Source: Halovenus sp. (GTDB taxonomy: Archaea; Halobacteriota; Halobacteria; Halobacteriales; Haloarculaceae). From it: DNA of 33,543 bases. Below are positions 23,625-31,376 of this stretch, piece by piece. The notes below the pieces were generated by a model. It was given only the letters and a program-made list of their open reading frames with translations, did not search any database and had not been told where the DNA came from. A program made the position numbers and the translations under genes. The DNA lies in NCBI GenBank assembly GCA_003551945.1, contig PUNZ01000143.1, forward strand, positions 1 through 33,543, in the 5' to 3' direction. Position 1 is the stretch's first letter. Each line of letters begins with the position of its first letter.

Positions 23625-25372
23625 CTGAGTATTTTGAGATTCACGAACGAGATGGTGCGGCACGACTCGGTGAACTCCGTCTCGCGGAGTCACACCGGAC
23701 TCCCGCACTTGCAGATGAGTTGCTCGTTGACGCTGGCAGTGAGTGGACACAGGAGCGTCAGCAACCTGCTGGTGATGGGTCCAAAGTGACGATTCTCCCA
23801 CACCGAGCGTTTCCCGGTGGCACCCCTGGGGAAGTCCAGGATGCGTTTGCTACCGACTATCCAGCTGTCGAGTTTCCGAGCGCTGCGGTCGTTCATTCGG
23901 AATCAGTTGCGAATCACGGAACCGATGTATACGTCCTTTCGAATGCACAGCAATTAGCTGGACATGCAGCAGCATTCGTTGATGCGATTATCGCAGTACG
24001 GGAGACGATACCGGCTGATACCGCACTGTATCTCCCTGGTGTCGCGACGCCAGCGACAGTTCCGATGCTTGTTGCTGCCGGTGTCGACCTCGTTGATTCG
24101 TATGCCGCCCAAATTGAAGGAACCCGTGGACAGTATCTCACAAGCAACGGTGCGCACTTCCTCGAAGACCTCGAAGAGCTGCCGTGTTCGTGCCCAGCCT
24201 GTCAGGGTCCGCGTGAGGAGTTTACGCTTGAAGCGTGTGCAGAACATAACGCAACTGTCCTGGAACAGGAACTCCGGACGGTTCGTGAACGGATTCGTGC
24301 CGGTCGGCTCCGTGATTATCTGGAAGGGCAGGTACGACACGACAACTGGGCAACGAGCGTTATGCGACAGCTCGACCAGCAGTATGGCTATCTTGAGCAG
24401 CGAACGCCGCTCATTCGCCGAGCCAACCTCACCGCTGCGACGGATGATACGCTCCGTCGCGTCGAAATCCAGCGCTACGCGGAGCGGGTCACCAGCCGGT
24501 ATCAAAACCGCTTTGATAATCCGTGTGTGCTCGTTCCATGCTCTGCTCGCAAGCCATACAGCGAATCTCAGAGTCACGCACAGTTTCACCAAGCAATTCA
24601 GTTCCGTGGACATCTTGTCTCAATGACGTCTCCTATCGGTGTCGTCCCGCAAGAGTTAGAACTCACATATCCCGCCCAGCATTATGACACGGTCGTGACC
24701 GGTCACTGGAGCGAGACTGAAAAGGAGTTTGTCAGCACCGTGCTCCGTGCGTATCTGGAGCGGACTTCTTACCCACGTATCATTGCCCACGTTCCTGATG
24801 AAGGATATCGGGCAATCTGTGAACGAGTTGAGGATGAACTTGGGCTCTCGTTTGAGTACACCGTCGAAGAACACCCAACAACGACTGACTCGCTCGCCAA
24901 CCTCTCTTCGACCCTTGCTGGTGAGGAGAAATATCTCAAACGCGACCGTCAACACAATACCATGCGGGCAATGGCGGATTATCAGTTCGGTGATGGTGCG
25001 GGCGATATGCTCTTTTCAGACATTCGCACTGAAGGCCGGTATCCAAAACTACGGGCACGAAACTCCGACGGAGACCAGCTTGCGGTGACGGTTCCGCAGT
25101 ATGGGGTTCTCGCATTGACACTGGCCGGTGCAAAGGAGTGGGTCGAGAGTGATGCACCGACGAAACGTGTCGAGATTGATGGGTTCGTCCCGCATGGCTC
25201 CGTTCTCGCCCCCGGTGTCGTCGATGCAAGCGAGGATATCCGGCCAGGCGATGAGGTCGTTATCGAAGGACCGAAAGCATTTGGCGTTGGCCGAGCGGAG
25301 ATGTCCGGGCCGGAGATGACTGACAGTACACGAGGGATAGCCAGTAGCGTCCGCCACGTCGAAGAACGATAA
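23621..25372 (+). CDS. arcS: Archaeosine synthase ArcS
   Basis: 583 residues. It converts preQ0-15 in tRNA to archaeosine or an archaeosine precursor. It is a TGT paralogue that lost the nucleophile: the zinc-type CSCPAC (189-194) and H209 remain, while the catalytic TDSGSFQ block is absent. The diagnostic ArcS motif PCSARKPYS (306-314) followed by SQSHAQF is present, as is a C-terminal PUA domain (about 507-583) with VPHGSVLAPGVVDASE. It is translationally coupled to tgtA, giving both successive tRNA steps in one operon. Upstream queC/D/E genes are not in the window. Confidence 0.95.
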   Translation: MTEYFEIHERDGAARLGELRLAESHRTPALADELLVDAGSEWTQERQQPAGDGSKVTILPHRAFPGGTPGEVQDAFATDYPAVEFPSAAVVHSESVANHGTDVYVLSNAQQLAGHAAAFVDAIIAVRETIPADTALYLPGVATPATVPMLVAAGVDLVDSYAAQIEGTRGQYLTSNGAHFLEDLEELPCSCPACQGPREEFTLEACAEHNATVLEQELRTVRERIRAGRLRDYLEGQVRHDNWATSVMRQLDQQYGYLEQRTPLIRRANLTAATDDTLRRVEIQRYAERVTSRYQNRFDNPCVLVPCSARKPYSESQSHAQFHQAIQFRGHLVSMTSPIGVVPQELELTYPAQHYDTVVTGHWSETEKEFVSTVLRAYLERTSYPRIIAHVPDEGYRAICERVEDELGLSFEYTVEEHPTTTDSLANLSSTLAGEEKYLKRDRQHNTMRAMADYQFGDGAGDMLFSDIRTEGRYPKLRARNSDGDQLAVTVPQYGVLALTLAGAKEWVESDAPTKRVEIDGFVPHGSVLAPGVVDASEDIRPGDEVVIEGPKAFGVGRAEMSGPEMTDSTRGIASSVRHVEER

Positions 25373-25434
25373 CTCCCCACACAATGGTGGCTGGTTCAAT
25401 CAGATACAAGAGGCCAGACGTCCTTGGCCCACGT

Positions 25435-25596
25435 ATGGCAACCCCAGGTGCAAACAAAGCGCTCGAATGTCGGTGCACGCGGTGTAAATACAATAACAAT
25501 GGCGACTGTGGCTATCCCGGTCGCGTCGTTATTAACCAAAACGGCGAATGTCAGGTTCGTCAGGATGGTTTTGGTGACGAACCGTTCCCGTACTGA
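25435..25596 (+). CDS. Small Cys-rich protein, DUF1540-like pattern
   Basis: 53 residues from the ATG at 25435, which lies about 27 bases after the TATA-like AGATACAAG. An earlier ATG at 25384 is possible but would span that promoter. Five cysteines: CRCTRC (12-17), Cys25 in GDCGYP and Cys39 in GECQV. The layout C-x2-C-x-YN-x3-DC-then-VVINQNGEC resembles DUF1540-type metal-binding peptides. It ends one base before the next gene, so the two are cotranscribed. Metal binding is inferred. Confidence 0.7.
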   Translation: MATPGANKALECRCTRCKYNNNGDCGYPGRVVINQNGECQVRQDGFGDEPFPY

Positions 25597-25597
25597 T

Positions 25598-26029
25598 ATG
25601 CAGGAGTATTCGGATGTTTCACCGGAGACACTGTCCGTTCGAATTATCGATAGCGATATCACCGTCACTTACTCTGACGGCAGGGAGGTCTTCTATCGTG
25701 GGCCAGCAACGCGCACAGAAAGTCCTCACCAGACTGCGCCCGGAAAAGACACACACGTTCTTGTGACTGATGAAAGCGAGACACAAGGCGTGTTACTCTA
25801 TGTGAACGAGGATAGAACAGATGATGCCATCCTCAAAGGTTCCGGCGTCGGACGCGTTCTGTTAGGTCAGGGCGAGGAATCGACGCTCTTTCCGGGTGTC
25901 ACTGTTCGCGGTGGCGGTATCCGTGATGAGATTCTCGTTGATCACGACCTACTCGATGGACGAGTCTTTGTCTTTGAAGAAGACCAGTTCGAAGAATTTG
26001 CGTTCGAGATTGTAGACCGGACCGCATAA
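25598..26029 (+). CDS. DUF5796-type haloarchaeal protein
   Basis: 143 residues from the ATG at 25598; longer frames starting upstream overlap the Cys-rich gene in another frame and are unlikely. It has the pattern of a haloarchaea-restricted conserved protein: VSPETLSVRI, VTYSDGREVFYRGP, PGKDTHVLVTDESETQGVLL, and RVFVFEEDQFEE at the end. It is all-beta by appearance, with no signal peptide and no catalytic motif. Function unknown. The neighbouring Cys-rich gene is one base upstream, so a joint role is possible. Confidence 0.75.
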   Translation: MQEYSDVSPETLSVRIIDSDITVTYSDGREVFYRGPATRTESPHQTAPGKDTHVLVTDESETQGVLLYVNEDRTDDAILKGSGVGRVLLGQGEESTLFPGVTVRGGGIRDEILVDHDLLDGRVFVFEEDQFEEFAFEIVDRTA

Positions 26030-26034
26030 AAGCG

Positions 26035-26065
26035 AAAAACTTGACCGCTGGTGGCAAAGCGGTCA
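26035..26065 (-). terminator. Hairpin plus T tract
   Basis: TGACCGCT (26042-26049) and AGCGGTCA (26058-26065) form an 8-bp perfect stem with loop GGTGGCAA on the plus strand. On the minus strand it is followed by T5 (26039-26035) and then T4 (26031-26028). It ends either the candidate small RNA or the dehydrogenase mRNA; on the plus strand there is no T tract. Confidence 0.6.
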
Positions 26066-26150
26066 GGCGCGAGTCCCCAGCTAGCCGGGCCATATATGGT
26101 CGGGTCAGGTCGCCCGGCAGTTTAGTGTAATCAGTGAAAGACAAAGAGCA
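26035..26150 (-). ncRNA. Candidate small RNA in a convergent gap
   Basis: Read on the minus strand: a strong TATA box (26173-26180), then about 110 bases with a GCCGGGC/GCCCGGC hairpin (26084-26090 with 26112-26118). Its loop holds the palindrome CCATATATGG. An 8-bp hairpin and a T tract then end the transcript (see terminator). The DUF5796 gene (plus) and the acyl-CoA dehydrogenase gene (minus) both end here, so the promoter has no protein gene to serve. Alternatively the hairpins belong to the dehydrogenase 3' UTR. Confidence 0.4.
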
Positions 26151-26172
26151 CCACTCGGTCATACTGCGGGTG

Positions 26173-26180
26173 TTTATATA
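26173..26180 (-). promoter_or_regulatory. TATA box without an assigned gene
   Basis: TATATAAA on the minus strand, between two converging genes. The plus-strand reading TTTATATA is equally good but would give RNA antisense to the dehydrogenase 3' end. Confidence 0.45.
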
Positions 26181-26232
26181 CTACCACTCTGGTTGCTTCA
26201 AAAGAGAGAACAAAAAAACAGCGACGGCCGAA

Positions 26233-27396
26233 TCAGGCGAAGCCTTTGCCCTGTAGCTCGCGAGCGATGATGTTTTTCTGGATTTCCGTCGTTCCCTCGT
26301 AGATTTGCGTAATCTTTGCGTCACGGTAGAACCGCTCGACATCGAAGTCGTTGACGTAGCCTGACCCACCGTGAATCTGAACGGCCTCGTTTGCAACGTC
26401 GACAGCCACGCGGGAGGCGTATTCTTTGGCCATCGAAGCGAGCATCGTCAGGTTGGTGTCATCATGGTCGTTATCGACTGCCCAGGCGGATTTGTAGGTG
26501 AGCAGACGTGCAGCTTCGGTCTTCGTGAACATATCAGCGAGTTTATGCTGGATTGCCTGGAACTCGCCAATGGATTTACCGAACTGCTCGCGCTCTTCGG
26601 CGTATTCGAGTGCGCGCTCTGCAGCACCACGGGCAATACCAACACCCTGTGCGGCAACAGCGGTTCGGGTCTCATCGAAGAACTGCATCTGCTGGAGGAA
26701 TCCTGCACCGCGAGTGCCGACGAGATTCTCCTCTGGCACACGGACATCGTTCAGGATAAGTTCAGCGGTATCGGACGCACGGATACCGAGTTTACCTTCG
26801 ATTTTCTCGGCGTCGAAGCCGTCCCGGTCGGTTTCGATGATAATCTGTGAGAAGCCGTTGTAGCGGCCCTTTGCATCTGGGTCAGTCTGGCAGAGTGCAA
26901 CGACGTAATCTGCGACGGTTCCGTTCGTAATCCACATTTTGTTCCCGTTGATGACCCACTCGTCACCATCCTTTTCGGCCTGCGTGGAAATGGACGATAC
27001 GTCGGAGCCAGCGTGTGGTTCGCTGATTGCCGCACCGGTAATCATTTCACCCTCAGTAACCGGACGCAGATACTGTTCTTTTTGCTCTTCCGTACCGAAG
27101 CTCGTCAGCACTTCTGTCCCGAACGCCGTCGAAATGAGCGACAGACCAATACCCGGGTCAGCAGCGAACAACTCTTCTGTGATAATCATTACGTCCTGAT
27201 TGGAGTAGCCTGCTCCACCGTACTCCATTGGGATGTGTGGTCCCATCAGGCCCATTTCCGCGGCTTTATCGATGACTTCGTGTGGGTACTTCTCCTCGAC
27301 ATCGTACTCACGAGCGATGGGTTTCACCTCGTTCTCGGCGAACTTTCGCACTTCATCGCGAATCTGTTCTTGCTCCGCGGATAATCCAAACTCCAT
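26233..27396 (-). CDS. acd: Acyl-CoA dehydrogenase
   Basis: 387 residues, a short-chain-type length. It oxidises an acyl-CoA to the trans-2-enoyl-CoA with FAD, passing electrons to ETF. Family signatures: ITGAAISEPHAGSDVSS (FAD/substrate region), WVINGNKMWITNG, the helix ERALEYAEEREQFGKSI, and the catalytic base Glu367 in IYEGTTEIQ. A TATA-like TTATTGTA (27417-27424, minus) precedes the ATG. It is a single gene; the wider beta-oxidation pathway is not in the window, although mcmA/mce are nearby. Chain-length preference is not known. Confidence 0.95.
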   Translation of the reverse strand: MEFGLSAEQEQIRDEVRKFAENEVKPIAREYDVEEKYPHEVIDKAAEMGLMGPHIPMEYGGAGYSNQDVMIITEELFAADPGIGLSLISTAFGTEVLTSFGTEEQKEQYLRPVTEGEMITGAAISEPHAGSDVSSISTQAEKDGDEWVINGNKMWITNGTVADYVVALCQTDPDAKGRYNGFSQIIIETDRDGFDAEKIEGKLGIRASDTAELILNDVRVPEENLVGTRGAGFLQQMQFFDETRTAVAAQGVGIARGAAERALEYAEEREQFGKSIGEFQAIQHKLADMFTKTEAARLLTYKSAWAVDNDHDDTNLTMLASMAKEYASRVAVDVANEAVQIHGGSGYVNDFDVERFYRDAKITQIYEGTTEIQKNIIARELQGKGFA

Positions 27397-27497
27397 GGTA
27401 ATTACTTAGTGCCCAATACAATAACGGTTCTGAAATGTGAATAAACTCGAATATAGTTTTATTTACTGGCTGTAATCTGACGTATTAGGTTCTCTGG

Positions 27498-27529
27498 CGG
27501 TTTGTAAACCGTCTAGATGTTTTCTAGAC
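27498..27529. terminator. Two adjoining hairpins in the lipoprotein/dehydrogenase gap
   Basis: CGGTTT-GT-AAACCG (27498-27511) abuts GTCTAGA-TGTTT-TCTAGAC (27511-27529). They lie between the lipoprotein gene end (27629) and the dehydrogenase start (27396), both minus. This is where the lipoprotein transcript should end, though a regulatory role is possible. The loop and flanks contain short T runs. Confidence 0.4.
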
Positions 27530-27628
27530 TCCGTAGCATTCGCACCGTTCCATACTGAGCGCATCTTTCAGTAGCCACTCGGAGTCATGTAACTCGATAT
27601 TCGCCGTTTTCAACGTCCGCTGTGCCTG

Positions 27629-29191
27629 TTACTCCTCGACATCAAACGCAACGGCGAGTGCCGGGTCCCAAAAGACGAACCGGTATCGTCCTGGTTGGAG
27701 GTCCGGGCAGACACTGAGGCGGTCCACATTTTCATTCTCGGAGATGATACCTTCTTCTGACAATTCAACCGTCCACTCGAATCCATCGCCTGCTGGGTGC
27801 AGTATTCCTTCGTCAGTGTATTCAACCGGCGAATCTGTCTCGTATCCGCGGACATCCTGCCAGCCTTCCTCGGTGTATAACTGGATATTATGTTTCGAAC
27901 TGTTTCCAGTCACGAGTTCTCTTTCCGAAACGTTTGTGAGTGTGATGGCAACTGTCTCCCCTAACTCGTAACTGGTCTCTTCGACACGCATTGACCACGT
28001 TGGTTCGCCATCCGACTCGCGGTCACCGAAGACGATTTTGTCTTCGTCAGTGCCCTGTGGATGTCGCTCAAACTCCTCATCCTCACACTCAAGCGTTTCG
28101 GGAACGACGTCTGGGTCACCATCAGGCTCAATATATCCAGCAAGGGACTCTGGGTCAACGGAACGGCCGTCCTCCGTCGAGACACGCGAGGTCTCACCCC
28201 AGCCATCCGTGATTTCGAAAGCTGCTTCCCCCGGCACTGCACCCTCAAATTTGACGGCCAGTAGTGCCCATGGGTAGGTTATGGCGTCGCCACCCACATC
28301 ACCCTCCGCTTTGACACGGACATCGCCGGTAACCACCTCATCTTCGAGGCTAATGTTCTCGAACGAAAGTTGGTTATAGTTCGTCCGTGGGCCGACAGAA
28401 CCGACCAGCAGGAGCAGTGTATCCTCACGTTCATGCTCTGCGAGAAACTCCTCCACCTCCTCATCGTCTGGGATAACATCAGCGTCGTGTTCGGCTGGCA
28501 GGTCATCCAGTTGGTAGACCACACCGGTTTGGTCAGTCTCAAACTCGTACCATCGTGGTTGGCTTCCGGTACCACCTAGCTGTAACACTGCTGTCTCTTT
28601 CACTGTTGTTTCCTCCATTTCAAAGGGAACCAGTTCAATCGTCTCCTGGTCATCTCCTGGTCCTGTGACCGTTATTTCCCCACCTTCCGGAATCCCTCCG
28701 TCGATATCAGCACGGACCAGCGCGTGTGGGTACGTAATTATATCATTACACGCTTCGGCGTCCTCGTCTTCTCGTGTCGCACGTGCTTCACCGACTACCT
28801 CTCCATCCTCAATTGAGAGATTCTCGACGGTCGCCTGATTGTAACAGCCGTTCGAGCCGATAACACCCACAAGGACCAGTAGTTCCTCAGAGAAGTTGGT
28901 TTCGTCAACGAACTCACCCGTCTCCACGTCAGACCACTCAAGTAACTCACGTTCCGCGGCATCATACGCCGATTGGCTTTGGAACTGATAGGCAATCCCC
29001 TTGGTTTCATCGTCGCGCGTCCACGCTGCTTGTCCACCCGTTCCTAACTGCAGGTGTTCGATGTCACCGACGGTTGTCTCATCGGTCCCGCGGTTTTCTT
29101 CATCACCTTCCTCTTCGAGACATCCCGCAACCAGCGTCCCAACACCAAGGCCACCAGCTAGGAGGGCATCGCGTCTCGTGATATCTCTCAT
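27629..29191 (-). CDS. Tat lipoprotein with duplicated domain and Ig-like C-terminus
   Basis: 520 residues. Signal: TRRDALLAGG with a twin-arginine start and lipobox LVAGC, lipid at Cys24. After an acidic linker, two copies of one domain follow. Copy 1 (about 45-180) starts LQLGTGGQAAW and contains LVGVIGSNGCYNQATVENLS. Copy 2 (about 202-330) starts LQLGGTGSQPRW and contains LVGSVGPRTNYNQLSFENIS. Both carry an ITYP block. Residues 395-520 look like an Ig-like strand domain (YELGETVAITLTNVSE, PGRYRFVFW). It is exported and anchored outside. No function is recognised; a surface sensor or binding role is guesswork. Confidence 0.85.
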   Translation of the reverse strand: MRDITRRDALLAGGLGVGTLVAGCLEEEGDEENRGTDETTVGDIEHLQLGTGGQAAWTRDDETKGIAYQFQSQSAYDAAERELLEWSDVETGEFVDETNFSEELLVLVGVIGSNGCYNQATVENLSIEDGEVVGEARATREDEDAEACNDIITYPHALVRADIDGGIPEGGEITVTGPGDDQETIELVPFEMEETTVKETAVLQLGGTGSQPRWYEFETDQTGVVYQLDDLPAEHDADVIPDDEEVEEFLAEHEREDTLLLLVGSVGPRTNYNQLSFENISLEDEVVTGDVRVKAEGDVGGDAITYPWALLAVKFEGAVPGEAAFEITDGWGETSRVSTEDGRSVDPESLAGYIEPDGDPDVVPETLECEDEEFERHPQGTDEDKIVFGDRESDGEPTWSMRVEETSYELGETVAITLTNVSERELVTGNSSKHNIQLYTEEGWQDVRGYETDSPVEYTDEGILHPAGDGFEWTVELSEEGIISENENVDRLSVCPDLQPGRYRFVFWDPALAVAFDVEE

Positions 29192-29213
29192 AACTGTTTA
29201 ACCCTACGACAGG

Positions 29214-29250
29214 TTCTCATAAGTACTTCGTGAAGAGTGAAATCACTCTT
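29214..29250 (-). promoter_or_regulatory. TATA-like box and upstream palindrome of the lipoprotein gene
   Basis: On the minus strand a TATA-like TACTTATG lies near 29215-29222, about 27 bases before the ATG at 29191. Just upstream is an inverted repeat, AAGAGTG-AAAT-CACTCTT (29233-29250, plus-strand reading), where an archaeal activator or repressor could bind. Confidence 0.4.
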
Positions 29251-29289
29251 TGAGTCACTGCTGAACGGTCCATCTAGCGCTTGCTGCCC

Positions 29290-29721
29290 TCACTCAATCT
29301 CGTCGTAGTGCTCGTCGATGAACTCGTGAGCCTCCTCGAGGATTTCGCGCGGGCCGTCCTGCGTGATGGTGTTGATTGCCTGTTCGTAATCGCGCCACTG
29401 GAGGTCGCGGTGCTCATGAGAGAGCTCCGCCGACGCCTCAAACGAGTGGGCGATAAAGAGGTGAACGGTTTTGTGTATCGTGTTACCGTTCGCCTCGAAT
29501 ACGTAGTCGTAGTCTTCTCGGAAGCCGTCTATGAGCCGGAAATCATCGATTCCGGCCTCCTCTTTCACTTCGCGGATGGCAGTCTGTTGGAGTTCTTCGC
29601 CGCCTTCGACGCCGCCTTTCGGAAACTCCCAGTCGCCGGGTCTGCTTTTGAGCAGCAGGTACTCCCGGCGGCCACGCGTATCGCGAAAGAGGATGGCTCC
29701 CGCGCTCGTGGCCTCTATCAT
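29290..29721 (-). CDS. NUDIX hydrolase, diadenosine tetraphosphatase-like
   Basis: 143 residues. The N-terminus (EATSAGAILFRDT, then YLLLKSRPGDWEFPKGG) and the Nudix box (GGVEGGEELQQTAIREVKEEAGI, broken here only by its own residues) match asymmetric Ap4A hydrolases, which cut Ap4A to ATP and AMP. The minus-strand CTCTTAACGG about 27 bases before the ATG at 29721 is a plausible TATA element. The substrate is inferred from family resemblance. Confidence 0.88.
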   Translation of the reverse strand: MIEATSAGAILFRDTRGRREYLLLKSRPGDWEFPKGGVEGGEELQQTAIREVKEEAGIDDFRLIDGFREDYDYVFEANGNTIHKTVHLFIAHSFEASAELSHEHRDLQWRDYEQAINTITQDGPREILEEAHEFIDEHYDEIE

Positions 29722-29945
29722 TATCAGTACATACTCGACCCCCCGTTAAGAGAATGTCGGAGTGGCTGACTGATTCATGACGACCCATCCCCCGCTCACA
29801 ACCGCCCTTCGATAGTGTTAGAAAGGACCGGTACAGAATCAGGCATATGGGTCTGTCTCGCTCAGGTGCCGCTCTCTTTCATCACACACTTGAGTGCGTG
29901 CGGGAACCAGTCGAGTATAGCTGTCGAGGGACGTGCGCTGTCAGC

Positions 29946-29950
29946 GGAGG
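29946..29950 (+). promoter_or_regulatory. Shine-Dalgarno site of ribL
   Basis: GGAGG ends six bases before the ATG at 29957. This decides the start and marks ribL as a leadered transcript, unlike most genes here; a TATA-like AGTATAGC lies near 29910-29917. Confidence 0.6.
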
Positions 29951-29956
29951 GAACCG

Positions 29957-30382
29957 ATGAAACGCGTCGTTGCGCAAGGGACATTTGATATCCTTCATCC
30001 CGGTCACGTCCACTATCTCCGCGAGGCGAAAGCAATGGGCGACGAACTGACTGTTATCGTTGCTCGTGTCGATAATGTCACCCACAAAGCTTCCCCAGTG
30101 GTATCTGGGCGTCAACGCGTCGAGATGGTTGAAGCGCTTGAGCCAGTCGATGCTGCCCAGCTTGGCCACCCTGATGATATTTTCATCCCTATCGAGAAGC
30201 TTGAACCCGACATTATCGCGCTTGGCCATGACCAGCACCATGACGGTGATGCCATCAGGAAGGCACTTGCAGAACGTGGGATTGACTGTACTGTTCGCCG
30301 CTGTTCTGCCCGACCTGAAGAAGACGATGAAATGCTTTCAAGTCGAAAAATACTCCGACGGGCCATCGACCAGCGCGGGTAA
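29957..30382 (+). CDS. ribL: FAD synthetase (archaeal RibL type)
   Basis: 141 residues. An archaeal-type cytidylyltransferase-fold FMN adenylyltransferase: it transfers AMP from ATP to FMN to make FAD. The N-terminal GTFDILHPGHVHYL contains the HxGH nucleotide motif (14-17). The later LSSRKILRR is the second conserved motif (SSxKI type). GHDQHHD is also conserved. It is not related to the bifunctional bacterial RibF. Started at ATG 29957, supported by GGAGG. Its stop is followed by the hairpin relic at 30398-30448. Confidence 0.9.
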   Translation: MKRVVAQGTFDILHPGHVHYLREAKAMGDELTVIVARVDNVTHKASPVVSGRQRVEMVEALEPVDAAQLGHPDDIFIPIEKLEPDIIALGHDQHHDGDAIRKALAERGIDCTVRRCSARPEEDDEMLSSRKILRRAIDQRG

Positions 30383-30397
30383 ACTACTCCTACCTAC

Positions 30398-30448
30398 TCA
30401 GCCGCAGGCGCGGCTTCCTTGAGGACGGGGGCTTCCCGCCCTCAATTT
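30398..30448 (-). mobile_element. Possible IS200/IS605 right-end relic acting as terminator
   Basis: Two adjacent hairpins: GCCGC-AGGC-GCGGC (30401-30414), and TTGAGG-A-CGGG-GGCTT-CCCG-C-CCTCAA (30419-30445). The second is followed by TTT on the plus strand, so it can end ribL transcripts. Read on the minus strand, a short open frame gives RAGSPRPQGSRACG then a stop. This is like the Ala/Gly-Ser-Pro C-terminal tails I recall of haloarchaeal IS1341-type TnpB proteins, whose 3' ends carry similar hairpins. No further transposase sequence remains. Confidence 0.4.
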
Positions 30449-30459
30449 CCGCTAATCGA

Positions 30460-31329
30460 TTATTGTTCGTTCATTGCCTCGCTTGCTAAATTCCGACCAT
30501 GTGCGTTGAGTGCTACTTCTGTCCGGACGCGGATTTCATCTACTGCCCCGACCTCGAGTAGCTTCTGATAAATCTCTTCGACCTCGTCAACCGAGATACC
30601 GACAAAGTCGGCCATCTCAAACGGTGAGACGCCGGAATACAGTGCCATCAGTACTTGACTCTCTATCTCGGTCAACTCGTGGTCATTTTGTCTGTCCTCG
30701 ATAACGTGTCCAAGCAACCGTTCAAGCGCTTGCACGTGCCAGTCCATGCCAGAAAAGTGCGTTTCGACGCTTCGTTCTTGACTGTCGGTGTGTTCTACCT
30801 GTACCACCGATCGTTGCTCTCCCATTACCTGCTGTGTTGCTGTTTTAATCGTCCCGACGTCATCAAGTGGGAAACTGACTCGCTTGCTTCCCGGCAAGCC
30901 GAGCGTAATTTGGTCGCCATCCAACCCAAAGCGGGCTTTCGACCACGCTGCATTCTCCTGTACGACACCACCAACTATCGCAGGAGACTTTGCGAGAATG
31001 ATGGCATTCTGAAGCGCCGCCCGGCAGTATTCGATACCGAACGCCTCGCTGTCTTGCGTATCCAGTAAGACAATGGTATTTCCAATACGAAATGGGGTCG
31101 CAGATGCTGTGCGTTCAGGGAGAGAGACGGGAATGTCAGCCTCATCGAGTACCGTGATTTTCCCGTGAGGGATTGCTTGTTTCCCCCCGTTTGTCGAGAG
31201 AATCAATCGCTCGCTCGTCAGTATCACCCGACAGGAGTTCCAGGAGGGGTCTTCGACTGGCTGTCCATCCTTGACAGCATACAGGTAATCACCAGCAGAA
31301 TCGACGAGCTTCTGTTCCCCTGTACTCAT
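30460..31329 (-). CDS. cheF: CheF-type archaeal taxis protein
   Basis: 289 residues. The sequence fits the archaeal CheF family, which links the chemotaxis response regulator CheY (and CheC/CheD) to the archaellum motor. The N-terminal two-thirds are beta-rich (SCRVILTSERLILST, ITVLDEADIPVSLP). The C-terminal 70 residues are a helix-turn-helix-like segment (LTEIESQVLMALYSGVSP, then MADFVGISVDEVEEIYQKLL). The gene has its own TATA box (31363-31370). No che or archaellum gene lies in the window, so this copy is isolated. The family call is good but not certain; the HTH end could also suggest a regulator. Confidence 0.7.
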   Translation of the reverse strand: MSTGEQKLVDSAGDYLYAVKDGQPVEDPSWNSCRVILTSERLILSTNGGKQAIPHGKITVLDEADIPVSLPERTASATPFRIGNTIVLLDTQDSEAFGIEYCRAALQNAIILAKSPAIVGGVVQENAAWSKARFGLDGDQITLGLPGSKRVSFPLDDVGTIKTATQQVMGEQRSVVQVEHTDSQERSVETHFSGMDWHVQALERLLGHVIEDRQNDHELTEIESQVLMALYSGVSPFEMADFVGISVDEVEEIYQKLLEVGAVDEIRVRTEVALNAHGRNLASEAMNEQ

Positions 31330-31362
31330 TGACGCGCTCTATGTCGAACTAGTCCGCCCTGC

Positions 31363-31370
31363 ATATTTAA
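31363..31370 (-). promoter_or_regulatory. TATA box of cheF
   Basis: TTAAATAT on the minus strand, 34-41 bases before the ATG at 31329, giving a short leader of about 10 bases. Confidence 0.5.
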
Positions 31371-31376
31371 TTGCTG

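Noticed and set aside
26371..26850. Long plus-strand frame antisense to acyl-CoA dehydrogenase
   Set aside because: A by-product of GC-biased codons on the other strand. Its protein is not acidic and matches no family, while the dehydrogenase on the minus strand has every signature.
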